64,000 nucleotides of DNA, taken from positions 65,275,011 to 65,339,010 of the forward strand of contig NC_134400.1 of the NCBI RefSeq assembly GCF_050003625.1, in the 5' to 3' direction. The notes below the pieces were generated by a model. That model had not been told where the DNA came from and did not search any database. It worked only from the letters and a program-made list of their open reading frames with translations. The DNA comes from Haematobia irritans. Lineage: Eukaryota; Arthropoda; Insecta; Diptera; Muscidae. A program made the translations under genes and the position numbers. How positions within the stretch are numbered: the stretch's first letter is position 1; every line of letters begins with the position of its first letter. Below, piece after piece: positions 21,264 to 29,375 of the stretch.

Positions 21264-24200
21264 ATGTCTGATATCAAGAATTTGATTAAAAGCGCAGACC
21301 GCTTAATTGATTTGGATATGTTCGTGACTTCGCTCAAGGAGGATGATCACACCGTCCACAGCCTCAACATTCATAAACAGGAAATTATTCGACTTTGGGA
21401 GAATTTCCGTGAAATTTATGAGGAATTGTGTGACACTATGGGTTCTAGTGATGATATTGCCAAAGTTAAGGCAAAATATATCGCAACATATAAGACGTAT
21501 GTGCGTGGACTAGCCCTTATTGAGTCTTTAATTGAAAAGCTCAATGCGAAGAAGAAGTCTTCTAGTTCATCCCTTCCAATTCACCTTCCCCCTTGTGATA
21601 CTGAGATTTTTTCTGGTGATTATAAATCTTGGCCTACGTTCAGAGACATGTTCTCTGCCCTATATAAAGATAATGAACATATCAGTAATATTCAGAAAAT
21701 GTATTATCTGATGCAAAAGACGGAAGGTGAAGCCCGCGATATTATCAAAACATGTCCGATTACTAATGAGGGTTTTCAGATGGCTTGGCAAAATTTAGTC
21801 GATCGTTATGAGAACAAAAGGGTTCTTGTAAACGCCCAACTCAAGATTTTATTCAATCTTGCACCCGTTTTCAAGGAATCTGGCCCCTCTATTAAGCAAT
21901 TGCAGCGTACTATGAGCGACTGCATAACTAATTTGTCTCTTTTGGGCATTGATACGAAGAATTGGGACGTTATATTTGTTTTCATATGTTCCACCCGTCT
22001 TCCTGAAGTTACCCTAGGACATTGGGAGCAATCTCAAGGGTCAAGTTCTGACCTACCTAAATGGGAAACAATGGATAAGTTTTTGACTGCTCGGTATCAG
22101 ACCCTTGAGTCCGTCTTTGACATTAAAGGCGCCCATAATATTTCGACGTCTTCTGGTCCGAGTTATGTAAGGAAACCTACTAGCCCAAAGAGAAAGTTAA
22201 TTACTAATAATAATGGTAATAGAAGTTTTAAGATCTTCTCTACTACTATACCATCTAATCCTCAGCAGAAATGTCCTCTTTGTTCCGAATCGCATCCCCT
22301 ACGATTATGCGAAGAATTTCTTCAAATGTCGGTTAACAATCGATTGGAAACAATCAAGCGACTCAAATGTTGCACGAATTGTCTGGCTTCGTCGCACACT
22401 TTTAGCAATTGTAAGAGCTCAAATATATGTTTCTTCTGCAAACAAAAACATCATTCTCACTTGCATAGAAGGGAATCCTCAGCACAAGTAAGTCGAGATT
22501 CGAGCTCACGACCTGGAATGTCCCGCGATATGGGAAATCCAGCCCGATCAGCTTCTGACGATGTTCCTTCTACATCAGAGGCTGTCCGTTCGTTGCAAAC
22601 TTTTGCAACTGCTATGGAAACATCACAGTTTTCTACAGTTCTTTTGGGAACTACTGTGGTAGATTTGTGTTGTCATGGCGTGAAGTGTTCTGCTAGAGCA
22701 TTGATAGATCCTGCCTCGCAAGCAACTTTTATTTCCCGAAAGTTGCCGATATTCCCAGTTACTTCTGCGAATATTGTTGGCCTAAACGGCACGATATCGG
22801 CGAAGTCTACTAATGTTTGTAGGATCTCTTTGTGCTCCCCTATTGACCCAACTTTTGAGTTGTCGACAGATGCGTATGTGGTTGACAAGTTAACTGGTCG
22901 TTTGCCTACTTATTCATTGTCACAGCTACTAGATGTAGATCTGCCCGAAGTCACGATGTGTGATCTAAAGTGTTCTCATATGGACCTTTTACTGGGTGGT
23001 GATATATATTCTCGGATAATGCATACTGATGTTCATAAGCACCCTAATGGTGATCTTATTGCCCAGAAATCAGTTTTCGGTTGGATCGTGACTGGCAAAG
23101 TCTCCCAAACCAAGCCCCTACAGTCGGTGGTATCATTTTACAGCCACATAGAGTTGAATGATCAACTTGCTAGGTTTTGGGAAATCGAAGATGTACCGAA
23201 AGTATGCACTATGTCAGAAGAGGATAGATGGTGTGAGGAATTATACCTACGAACGACTTATCGTAATGATAATGGTCGATATGTTGTTTCACTGCCTTTT
23301 AAGCGTGAATACCCCAAAGATTTGCAACTTGGTTTGTCCCGGAATAATGCCATTTCTCAATTTAAGCGAAATGAGTCGCGGTTAATGAGAAATCCCGAGC
23401 TGAAGATTCAGTATGACAGGGTACTACAAGAGTACGCTGATTTGGGACATATGACCATGGTTGATGAGAATAAGGTAAATTCTTCTAATACTGTGTATTA
23501 TTTACCCCATCACGCTGTTTTCAAGCCTGACAGCGCCACCACTAAATTACGTGTGGTGTTTAATGCTTCCAGTGTCACTTCTAATGGCGTTAGTCTTAAT
23601 AACGTATTGTATACTGGACCCGTTCTACAAGCAAATCTAATTGTTTTGATTCTCCGATGGAGATTATTTAGATTTGTCTTCAATGCCGACATCGAGAAGA
23701 TGTATAGGCAAATTCTGATTCATCCCGATCAGGCGTCATATCAGCGAATTGTTTTCCGTCTAGCCCCTGATGATATAATCCAAGATTTCGAATTGAACAC
23801 GGTCACATTTGGTGTGAACTGTGCCCCATATCTTACTATTCGGACCCTACTTAGACTTGCTGATGACGTCGAGGGTGACTTCCCGACTGCTGCGGAGATA
23901 ATACGTTCGCAGATGTATGTCGATGACATTTTGGCAGGAGCTCACAGTTTAGATGATGCCATGAAGAGCCGTGATGAACTTATGGAAGTTCTAGGTTCTG
24001 CTGGGTTTAATCTAAGAAAATGGACTTCTAATGTGCAGGGTCTTTTGTTAGATTTACCCCCCGAATATTTATTGGATAATGACTTTTTGAATATTTCCAA
24101 TGAAAGTACCGCCAAGACTCTGGGTTTACGTTGGAACGCTGGAAAAGATGTTTTCTTTTTCAAGTTGGTTTCAGCCCCTACTAGATCTTCCGTCACCAAA

Positions 24201-26486
24201 CGAGCTGTTTTGTCTGAGATAGCTAAATTGTTCGATCCAGCAGGTTGGCTGGCCCCTAAGATAATAGTTGCTAAGATTATAATGCAACAAATTTGGAAGG
24301 ACAAAACAGATTGGGACGAATGTTTGAAACCCATGACTCTGAATAGATGGTTTGCGTTTTTGGACGATTATAGTGAAATCGAACGGATAGAGATCCCCCG
24401 ATGGGTTGGTTTCAGCCCAGACCATGAAGTTCAGCTTCATGCATTTTGTGATGCTTCTGAGAAAGCATATGCGGCTTCACTATACGTCCGAATTAAAAAC
24501 GCCCCTGGTGATTATGTCACGCATCTGCTCGCAGCACGAACTAAGGTAGCGCCAATCAAGATTGAATCCTTGCCCCGTTTAGAGCTCTGCGGTGCAACTC
24601 TATTGGCTGATATGGTTGAGACTATTCGCTCCGAGCTGAGTCTCCCAGAAATTGAGACATTCTATTGGACTGATTCGACGATAGTTTTGTCGTGGCTTCA
24701 GAAGCCCCCGTGCCACTGGCCTACGTTTGTTGCGAATCGAGTAGCTAACATCTCTACGAAAATCGGTACTAGTAATTGGCATCATGTTCTGTCACACGAT
24801 AACCCCGCTGATATAGCCTCGAGAGGTTCTTCAGCGCGCGATCTTCTAACAAATAACCTTTGGTGGAAAGGTCCCGCTTGGTTATGTCGCCCTCGCTCCG
24901 AATGGCCAAAATCTACGTTTAGAATCATGACTAATCTTGAAACTAAACCGATTCAAGTCAATTTGAACCAATTATCCCCTCCTGAGGATATTTTGGCCCG
25001 TTTCTCTGATTTATCCAGAGCCCTAAGAGTTTTGTCATATGTATTCAGATTCTTTCATCGAATACACCCGAAGTTTAAATCGACACAGACGCATTCATCC
25101 TTCAACTTGGAACAGGGTGAGATCAACTTTGTGAAAGGTCGTCTTGTTGTCCTCTGCCAGCGTCGACATTTCCCTGAATATGTGGCGCTGGAGAACAATG
25201 CGCAGTTATCTCGAAAGAGCCCTCTGTTGAATTTCAATCCGTTTATAGATTCTGTTGGATTTATGCGGATGAATGGTAGACTTGCGCGTTCCCCTACTCT
25301 CACCTATGACGAGAGATTCCCCAAAATTCTACCCTATGATGCCCGGTTTACCAGATTGTACCTGGAGTACATTCACAAGAATACGGTGCATGGTGAAAAT
25401 GCATTAATGTTGAGATTAATGAGATTGGAATTTTGGGTACCCAGATTGAAGAATCTCGTCAGAACAATCATCCATAATTGCCGTACATGCGTATTGTTTC
25501 GGAAGAAAACTGTAGACCAAATTGTGGCCGCTCTTCCCCCTGAGAGAACTACGCTGTCTCGCCCGTTTACATGCACTGGAGTCGACTTTGCAGGCCCCTT
25601 TGATATAAAGACCTATATTGGTAGAGGTTGCCGTATCACTAAGGGATATGTGCTTGTGTTTGTCTGCTTTGCGACTAAGGCAATTCATTTGGAAGCGACA
25701 AATGACATGTCGACTGATTGTTTTATTGCTGCATTCACCCGATTTTTCTCCCGAAGAGGCTGCCCTTCTAAGATGTTTTCGGATAATGGGACATCTTTTG
25801 TAGGAGCTTCTAATGTTCTTGGTAGAGACCAAGCCCGATTTCTCGCTGAAGTGAAGCAAAATCTTATTTCGCTTAACGCCTTCCAATTATTAGAATGGAA
25901 ATTTATTCCCCCTGGTGCGCCACATATGGGTGGTCTTTGGGAGGCAGGAGTTAAGAGTTTCAAGACTCATCTTAAGAAAGTGTCTCACGCTCAGAAGTTT
26001 ATTTTTGAAGAGTTCAGCACAATGCTAGCTAGAATCGAGGCATGCCTTAATTCTAGGCCCCTTAGTCCTATGAGCGATAATCCAAACGATTTGGCTCCTT
26101 TGACCCCAGGACACTTCCTTATAGGTTCTGCCCTTCTCTCCCCACCGGAGCCCGACACGACAATTGAGTCGTTAAGTTATGTGAATAGATGGCAGAAACT
26201 TAAAGTCCTTTATCACTCTTTCGCCAAACGGTGGAAAGAGGAATATCTCGTTGAACTCCATAAGCGAAATAAGTGGAAATTTCCTCAAAGAGATTTTGCC
26301 GTTGGTGACCTGGTAGTAATCAGGAAAGATAATTTGCCTCCACCAGAGTGGAAAGTAGGTAGAATCGAAAAGATCTACTTAGGCCCCGACAACAAAGTGC
26401 GAGTTGTTGACATCAGGGTTGGAAATTGTACTATTACAAGGCCCGTTGTCAAACTCGTACTACTACCTGTTGATGGACAAAATTAA
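21264..26486 (+). CDS. BEL/Pao Gag-Pol polyprotein
   Basis: One uninterrupted reading; I prefer the ATG at 21264 (four codons after another ATG at 21252). Residue numbers below count from 21252. Order: DUF1759-type gag (about 100-290); three zinc knuckles (CPLCSESHPLRLC, CTNCLASSHTFSNC, CFFCKQKHHSHLH; 341-405); DUF1758 protease with ALIDPASQATFIS (about 483), where the usual DSG or DTG is DPA; RT with LRVVFNASS, FNADIEKMYRQI and YVDDILAG (about 889); RNase H with HAFCDASEKAYA, LPRLELCG and TDSTIVLSW (1063-1190); integrase with HHCC finger (1375-1411), Asp in GVDFAGPF, Asp in SDNGTSF and Glu in WEAGVKSF (1443-1563); C-terminal DUF5641 (from about 1643). Length is normal for BEL/Pao. Confidence 0.95.
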   Translation: MSDIKNLIKSADRLIDLDMFVTSLKEDDHTVHSLNIHKQEIIRLWENFREIYEELCDTMGSSDDIAKVKAKYIATYKTYVRGLALIESLIEKLNAKKKSSSSSLPIHLPPCDTEIFSGDYKSWPTFRDMFSALYKDNEHISNIQKMYYLMQKTEGEARDIIKTCPITNEGFQMAWQNLVDRYENKRVLVNAQLKILFNLAPVFKESGPSIKQLQRTMSDCITNLSLLGIDTKNWDVIFVFICSTRLPEVTLGHWEQSQGSSSDLPKWETMDKFLTARYQTLESVFDIKGAHNISTSSGPSYVRKPTSPKRKLITNNNGNRSFKIFSTTIPSNPQQKCPLCSESHPLRLCEEFLQMSVNNRLETIKRLKCCTNCLASSHTFSNCKSSNICFFCKQKHHSHLHRRESSAQVSRDSSSRPGMSRDMGNPARSASDDVPSTSEAVRSLQTFATAMETSQFSTVLLGTTVVDLCCHGVKCSARALIDPASQATFISRKLPIFPVTSANIVGLNGTISAKSTNVCRISLCSPIDPTFELSTDAYVVDKLTGRLPTYSLSQLLDVDLPEVTMCDLKCSHMDLLLGGDIYSRIMHTDVHKHPNGDLIAQKSVFGWIVTGKVSQTKPLQSVVSFYSHIELNDQLARFWEIEDVPKVCTMSEEDRWCEELYLRTTYRNDNGRYVVSLPFKREYPKDLQLGLSRNNAISQFKRNESRLMRNPELKIQYDRVLQEYADLGHMTMVDENKVNSSNTVYYLPHHAVFKPDSATTKLRVVFNASSVTSNGVSLNNVLYTGPVLQANLIVLILRWRLFRFVFNADIEKMYRQILIHPDQASYQRIVFRLAPDDIIQDFELNTVTFGVNCAPYLTIRTLLRLADDVEGDFPTAAEIIRSQMYVDDILAGAHSLDDAMKSRDELMEVLGSAGFNLRKWTSNVQGLLLDLPPEYLLDNDFLNISNESTAKTLGLRWNAGKDVFFFKLVSAPTRSSVTKRAVLSEIAKLFDPAGWLAPKIIVAKIIMQQIWKDKTDWDECLKPMTLNRWFAFLDDYSEIERIEIPRWVGFSPDHEVQLHAFCDASEKAYAASLYVRIKNAPGDYVTHLLAARTKVAPIKIESLPRLELCGATLLADMVETIRSELSLPEIETFYWTDSTIVLSWLQKPPCHWPTFVANRVANISTKIGTSNWHHVLSHDNPADIASRGSSARDLLTNNLWWKGPAWLCRPRSEWPKSTFRIMTNLETKPIQVNLNQLSPPEDILARFSDLSRALRVLSYVFRFFHRIHPKFKSTQTHSSFNLEQGEINFVKGRLVVLCQRRHFPEYVALENNAQLSRKSPLLNFNPFIDSVGFMRMNGRLARSPTLTYDERFPKILPYDARFTRLYLEYIHKNTVHGENALMLRLMRLEFWVPRLKNLVRTIIHNCRTCVLFRKKTVDQIVAALPPERTTLSRPFTCTGVDFAGPFDIKTYIGRGCRITKGYVLVFVCFATKAIHLEATNDMSTDCFIAAFTRFFSRRGCPSKMFSDNGTSFVGASNVLGRDQARFLAEVKQNLISLNAFQLLEWKFIPPGAPHMGGLWEAGVKSFKTHLKKVSHAQKFIFEEFSTMLARIEACLNSRPLSPMSDNPNDLAPLTPGHFLIGSALLSPPEPDTTIESLSYVNRWQKLKVLYHSFAKRWKEEYLVELHKRNKWKFPQRDFAVGDLVVIRKDNLPPPEWKVGRIEKIYLGPDNKVRVVDIRVGNCTITRPVVKLVLLPVDGQN

Positions 26487-26512
26487 TAACATTTTATTTT
26501 CTTTGTGTGTGT

Positions 26513-26540
26513 GCTGTCCCCATTTTTCGTATTTCCAGAC
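26513..26540 (+). promoter_or_regulatory. Candidate splice acceptor before BEL ORF3
   Basis: A pyrimidine-rich run ending ATTTCCAG lies 2 nt before the ATG of the third ORF. Together with the leader donor at 20484/20485 it would give a spliced subgenomic mRNA, as known for env of errantiviruses. The pairing is inference. Confidence 0.5.
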
Positions 26541-27143
26541 ATGTCTGGCCCATCACGTCGTCTCACAAATGAACGCCCTGAGGCAGATAAAGACGTCACC
26601 CAACGCACGAAGAAGGGTAGTGAGGTGCGGTGTAAGATATGTTTGCAGCCTCACGTACTTCGTCTCTGTCCTCGTTTTCGTGCGATGGATTCGGCAAAAC
26701 GTCGGAGAACAGTGATGAAGCTCGGCTTTTGCTTCAACTGCTTGGCGGAGTCCCATAAACGCTTGAATTGCAAGAGCCGTGAAAGATGTATGGAATGCTG
26801 TGGTGAGCACCATACGATGCTCCACCCGAGGTTTGTTGGGAAGCGTGAAAATCCCCCCAGTGCCGTCGCTAGCCGACCCCAGAATTCTAGGAAGGCCACG
26901 GAAAAAGCTAAACCTAGGAAGAAAACTCCACGACGAGACACCCACCAAAGGCGCTCGCTAGATGCTCGTAGCAACACCAATGCAGCCAATAGGATGTCGA
27001 CAAATCCGGAATCGCATCAACCTCGAGCCGCCGGCGGACGATGCACCTGTGGTCACAATCCGGTCAACACTTCCACTGTTAGCCCCAACACCAGCAGTGG
27101 ACCTGCTACGATTGTGATTCACGTCCATTCTGGGTCCCATTGA
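26541..27143 (+). CDS. BEL ORF3: zinc-knuckle protein in the env position
   Basis: A 200-codon reading beginning MSGPSRRLTN 55 nt after the pol stop, intact to its own stop. Residues about 33-92 hold three Cys/His clusters, CKICLQPHVLRLC, CFNCLAESHKRLNC and CMECCGEHHTMLH. Order and spacing are almost the same as the gag knuckles inside the upstream polyprotein, but the sequence differs, so it looks like an old internal duplication. The remainder is strongly basic and Ser/Pro/Thr-rich (KPRKKTPRRDTHQRR). No signal peptide or membrane segment, so it is not an envelope. A nucleic-acid-binding accessory or extra nucleocapsid role is inferred. The ATG follows a splice acceptor. Confidence 0.75.
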   Translation: MSGPSRRLTNERPEADKDVTQRTKKGSEVRCKICLQPHVLRLCPRFRAMDSAKRRRTVMKLGFCFNCLAESHKRLNCKSRERCMECCGEHHTMLHPRFVGKRENPPSAVASRPQNSRKATEKAKPRKKTPRRDTHQRRSLDARSNTNAANRMSTNPESHQPRAAGGRCTCGHNPVNTSTVSPNTSSGPATIVIHVHSGSH

Positions 27144-27249
27144 ATTTATTTATTTATGTTTTTTGTATTTGTATGTCCATTGAATTGTAAATTGAATTCT
27201 CGTTTTTTTATTGTCCCCTAGCTCCTGCTTGCCCCTATGTTGCATTCCT

Positions 27250-27264
27250 GCAAGGGGGGCGGGA
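27250..27264 (+). other. BEL polypurine tract
   Basis: GCAAGGGGGGCGGGA directly before the 3' LTR, a near-ideal plus-strand primer. Confidence 0.8.
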
Positions 27265-27527
27265 TGTTCAGGTTGACACCCTGTTAGATTTAAGTTTCAT
27301 GAATTGTAAAATACACCCCTGAATTATAACGATATCTGAAAAAATGACAAATGACTTATCGAAACTTTCGCTTACTTACTCTCTCGCTCAAATACCCGAA
27401 GGTACGAATACCCCCGCCAATAAATTAAATTTTAATTTATTTTTTTTTAAAACCCGAAATTTAATTGTGTTTTTATTTATTTCCCCCCTCATTGATAAAT
27501 TATTTTATTTAACTCCCCGCCTTTTCA
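27265..27527 (+). repeat. BEL 3' LTR
   Basis: A 263-bp LTR, nearly identical to 20057-20318; the only differences I see are in the T/A homopolymer run. It is followed by the GCTAT duplication. Confidence 0.93.
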
Positions 27528-27532
27528 GCTAT

Positions 27533-28609
27533 TTTTCCCTTATACTCCACATTAACAACAACATAACCAACAACGTCAACTTTATCACCAGTAACAACTT
27601 TTAAATTTTCCTCTTGTCTCTGCAATCTAATATTATTTAAATATGTATCATAATATGTAATATGACGTATTGAGACACACGCCCCCGTGTCTACCTCCAT
27701 GTCTATAATGTTATCTTCAATTTTAACAGAAACAAATAATGAACTTGTATAATTACATGAAAACAAATTATTTAAATAATCACATTCCTCTGAACAATCG
27801 CTACTATAATCACATTTTTTAACATACTTGCTTTCGCGTCTTGTATTTACCAAGTTCTTGGGACGGTTTTCTTCTTCTTCGTCTTTTTGTTTTGTCCAGC
27901 AATACTTCTCCATATGTCCGCGTTTTTTGCAGTAGAAACAAACGATGGTTGATTTTCTCTGGATTTTTTCTTGCCTTTTCTTTCTACCATAAGACTCTCT
28001 ATTATCATCACGTGAGCGCGATATGTGATTAACGGTTGAAGGGCCTCTCATTAATTCCATATCATTATTTGACAACTCCATTGATAACGCCATTTGACAA
28101 ACTTTTTCGAATGACTCAATTGTAGCTTCATTGAGAATTCTGGTCTGGATTTTGTCATTTGATAATCCACATACAAACTTTATAATTAAGGCCTTCTCAA
28201 GGAATGACTCGAAATGGCATTCTTGCGATAATTGTTTCAATTCTACAATGTAGTCGGCTATGGTTTCTCCCACATGTTGATCCCGCTTAAAAAACTTGAA
28301 GCACTCAACTATTATGTTCTTTTTGGGTTTAAAGTGATTCTTCAGTATTTCCACAATTTGTTGGTATTCGAAGTGGCTCTCATTCTTGGGTGCGAGCAGG
28401 GAACACATGGTTTTATACAACTCAGCACCTCCAAGACTTATTAAAAGAGACGTTTTGTCATTGTCTTTTACTATTTTATTTAACGACAGGAGGTGATTTA
28501 ATCGATTGATGTAAAGGGAAAAATCTTCCCTCACGTTATAAACCTCCATTGTTCCAATTAAAGCAACTGGTCCCTCAGCCATTTTTGTTTTGTTTTCAAA
28601 ATTGTTCAA
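27533..28609 (-). CDS. Gypsy C gag and protease N-terminus
   Basis: The reading starts at 28609 (MNNFEN) or, more likely, nine codons later at MAEGPVAL (28582). It contains a capsid region (YINRLNHLLSLN, FFKRDQHVGETIADYIVELKQL, FVCGLSNDKIQTRIL), a CCHC knuckle CFYCKKRGHMEKYC (about residues 222-235) and the protease active site MEVDTGACVS (about 307). The BEL insertion at 27527/27528 cuts it within the protease; the rest of pol resumes at 20051 on the other side. No other lesion is visible. Confidence 0.85.
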
Positions 28610-28639
28610 TTAGAATGTTCGAGACTTTTGATTTGGACC

Positions 28640-28661
28640 ACTTTTACTCCGTCGCCAAAAC
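28640..28661 (-). other. Gypsy C primer-binding-site region
   Basis: On the minus strand, four bases after the 5' LTR, TGGCGACGGAGTAAAAGTGG begins with the TGG of a tRNA-primed site. I cannot name the tRNA. Confidence 0.45.
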
Positions 28662-28866
28662 TGATATGTATCCCAAGGGCGATGTTAACAACACGAAGGG
28701 TTCTGCTGAACTGAACTTGCGTTTATTGTCAAATATAAGCTTAGCCTACAACATATCAAATAACTGTATAGTATAAAAGAGACAATAATATGTGATAAAA
28801 ATAAATACAACGTATAAGTGTTATATGTATAACAGTTAATAATTAAAGAAGTATTTATACATATCA
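28662..28866 (-). repeat. Gypsy C 5' LTR
   Basis: A 205-bp LTR that I find identical to 16882-17086, followed by the TAATC duplication. Confidence 0.92.
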
Positions 28867-28871
28867 TAATC

Positions 28872-29375
28872 AATATATTTTTTTTTCATTTATTGGAACA
28901 TCCCCGAAGATGCAGGAGGATCCATATCCGGTGTATGGAAGTTTCCCTTTTCCTGGACATGGTTAACATATTGGTTCCTCCCGCTATAATTTCTATTATT
29001 ATTCCTATTATTATAATTATTAGTAGCATTACTATTTCTATTGTTGTAATTATTATACCTGTTGTTATTGTCATTATTCCTATTTTTTTTGCCTCTAGTT
29101 CTATTGCTATTATTGTTGGTATTAAATCTATAATTATTATTGTTATTATTACTGTTGTAATTATTAAAATTGTTATTTTTTTAAATGTATTATTATTCAT
29201 ATATTTGTGGGTAGGATTGGATTTCTGATGAAAAATCATATTCTGTTTCACCCGAGATACAGATTTTTCTGCTAGTTGTAGGGCTTCGTAAAAGGTTGAT
29301 ACTTGACTTGCCTCAATAGTCTGGATCAGAGCTGGGTCTTGTAATCTATTCAAAAATGTATTGAAAGCTATAGCG
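28872..29375 (-). pseudogene. Gypsy A gag C-terminus
   Basis: The minus-strand reading contains IAFNTFLNRLQDPALIQTIEAS and LAEKSVSRVKQN, a capsid C-terminal region like that of 412-type gag. It then enters an Asn-rich tail ending GNFHTPDMDPPASSGMFQ before a stop near 28893. A one-base change in the A run near 29175 pushes the tail into another frame, where it appears as a false hydrophobic Ile-rich protein. Element E separates this part from the gag N-terminus (32439-33183). Confidence 0.7.

Larger units (their letters stand above)
20057..27527 (+). mobile_element. Full-length BEL/Pao LTR retrotransposon with a third ORF
   Basis: A 7.47-kb element inserted in the protease coding region of gypsy C with a perfect 5-bp duplication GCTAT (20052-20056 and 27528-27532). 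LTRs of 262 and 263 bp differ only in homopolymer runs. It has a primer-site-like start, a 0.9-kb leader with splice signals, an intact 1740-residue Gag-Pol reading, a separate 200-codon zinc-knuckle ORF after pol, and a polypurine tract. Everything needed for transposition appears intact, making it the youngest and most complete TE in the window. Confidence 0.93.
16882..28866 (-). mobile_element. Gypsy C: young Ty3/gypsy element split by a BEL insertion
   Basis: A minus-strand LTR retrotransposon with two 205-bp LTRs (16882-17086 and 28662-28866) that appear identical by eye. Each ends in a perfect 10-bp inverted repeat, TGATATGTAT and ATACATATCA. A 5-bp target duplication TAATC flanks it (16877-16881 and 28867-28871), placed between gag and protease of gypsy A. 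Gag, protease, RT, RNase H and integrase form one reading frame interrupted only by the BEL element (20057-27527). Without that insertion it would be about 4.5 kb. Similarity of the integrase suggests the mag-like group, with low certainty. Confidence 0.9.

Noticed and set aside
26541..27143. Calling the BEL third ORF an envelope gene
   Set aside because: No signal peptide, membrane segment or furin-like site; Cys/His clusters and basic composition point to nucleic-acid binding.
28886..29228. Hydrophobic Ile-rich readings that look like membrane proteins
   Set aside because: The correct minus frame gives an Asn-rich gag tail; the Ile-rich versions are the shifted and antisense readings of AAT and ATT runs.
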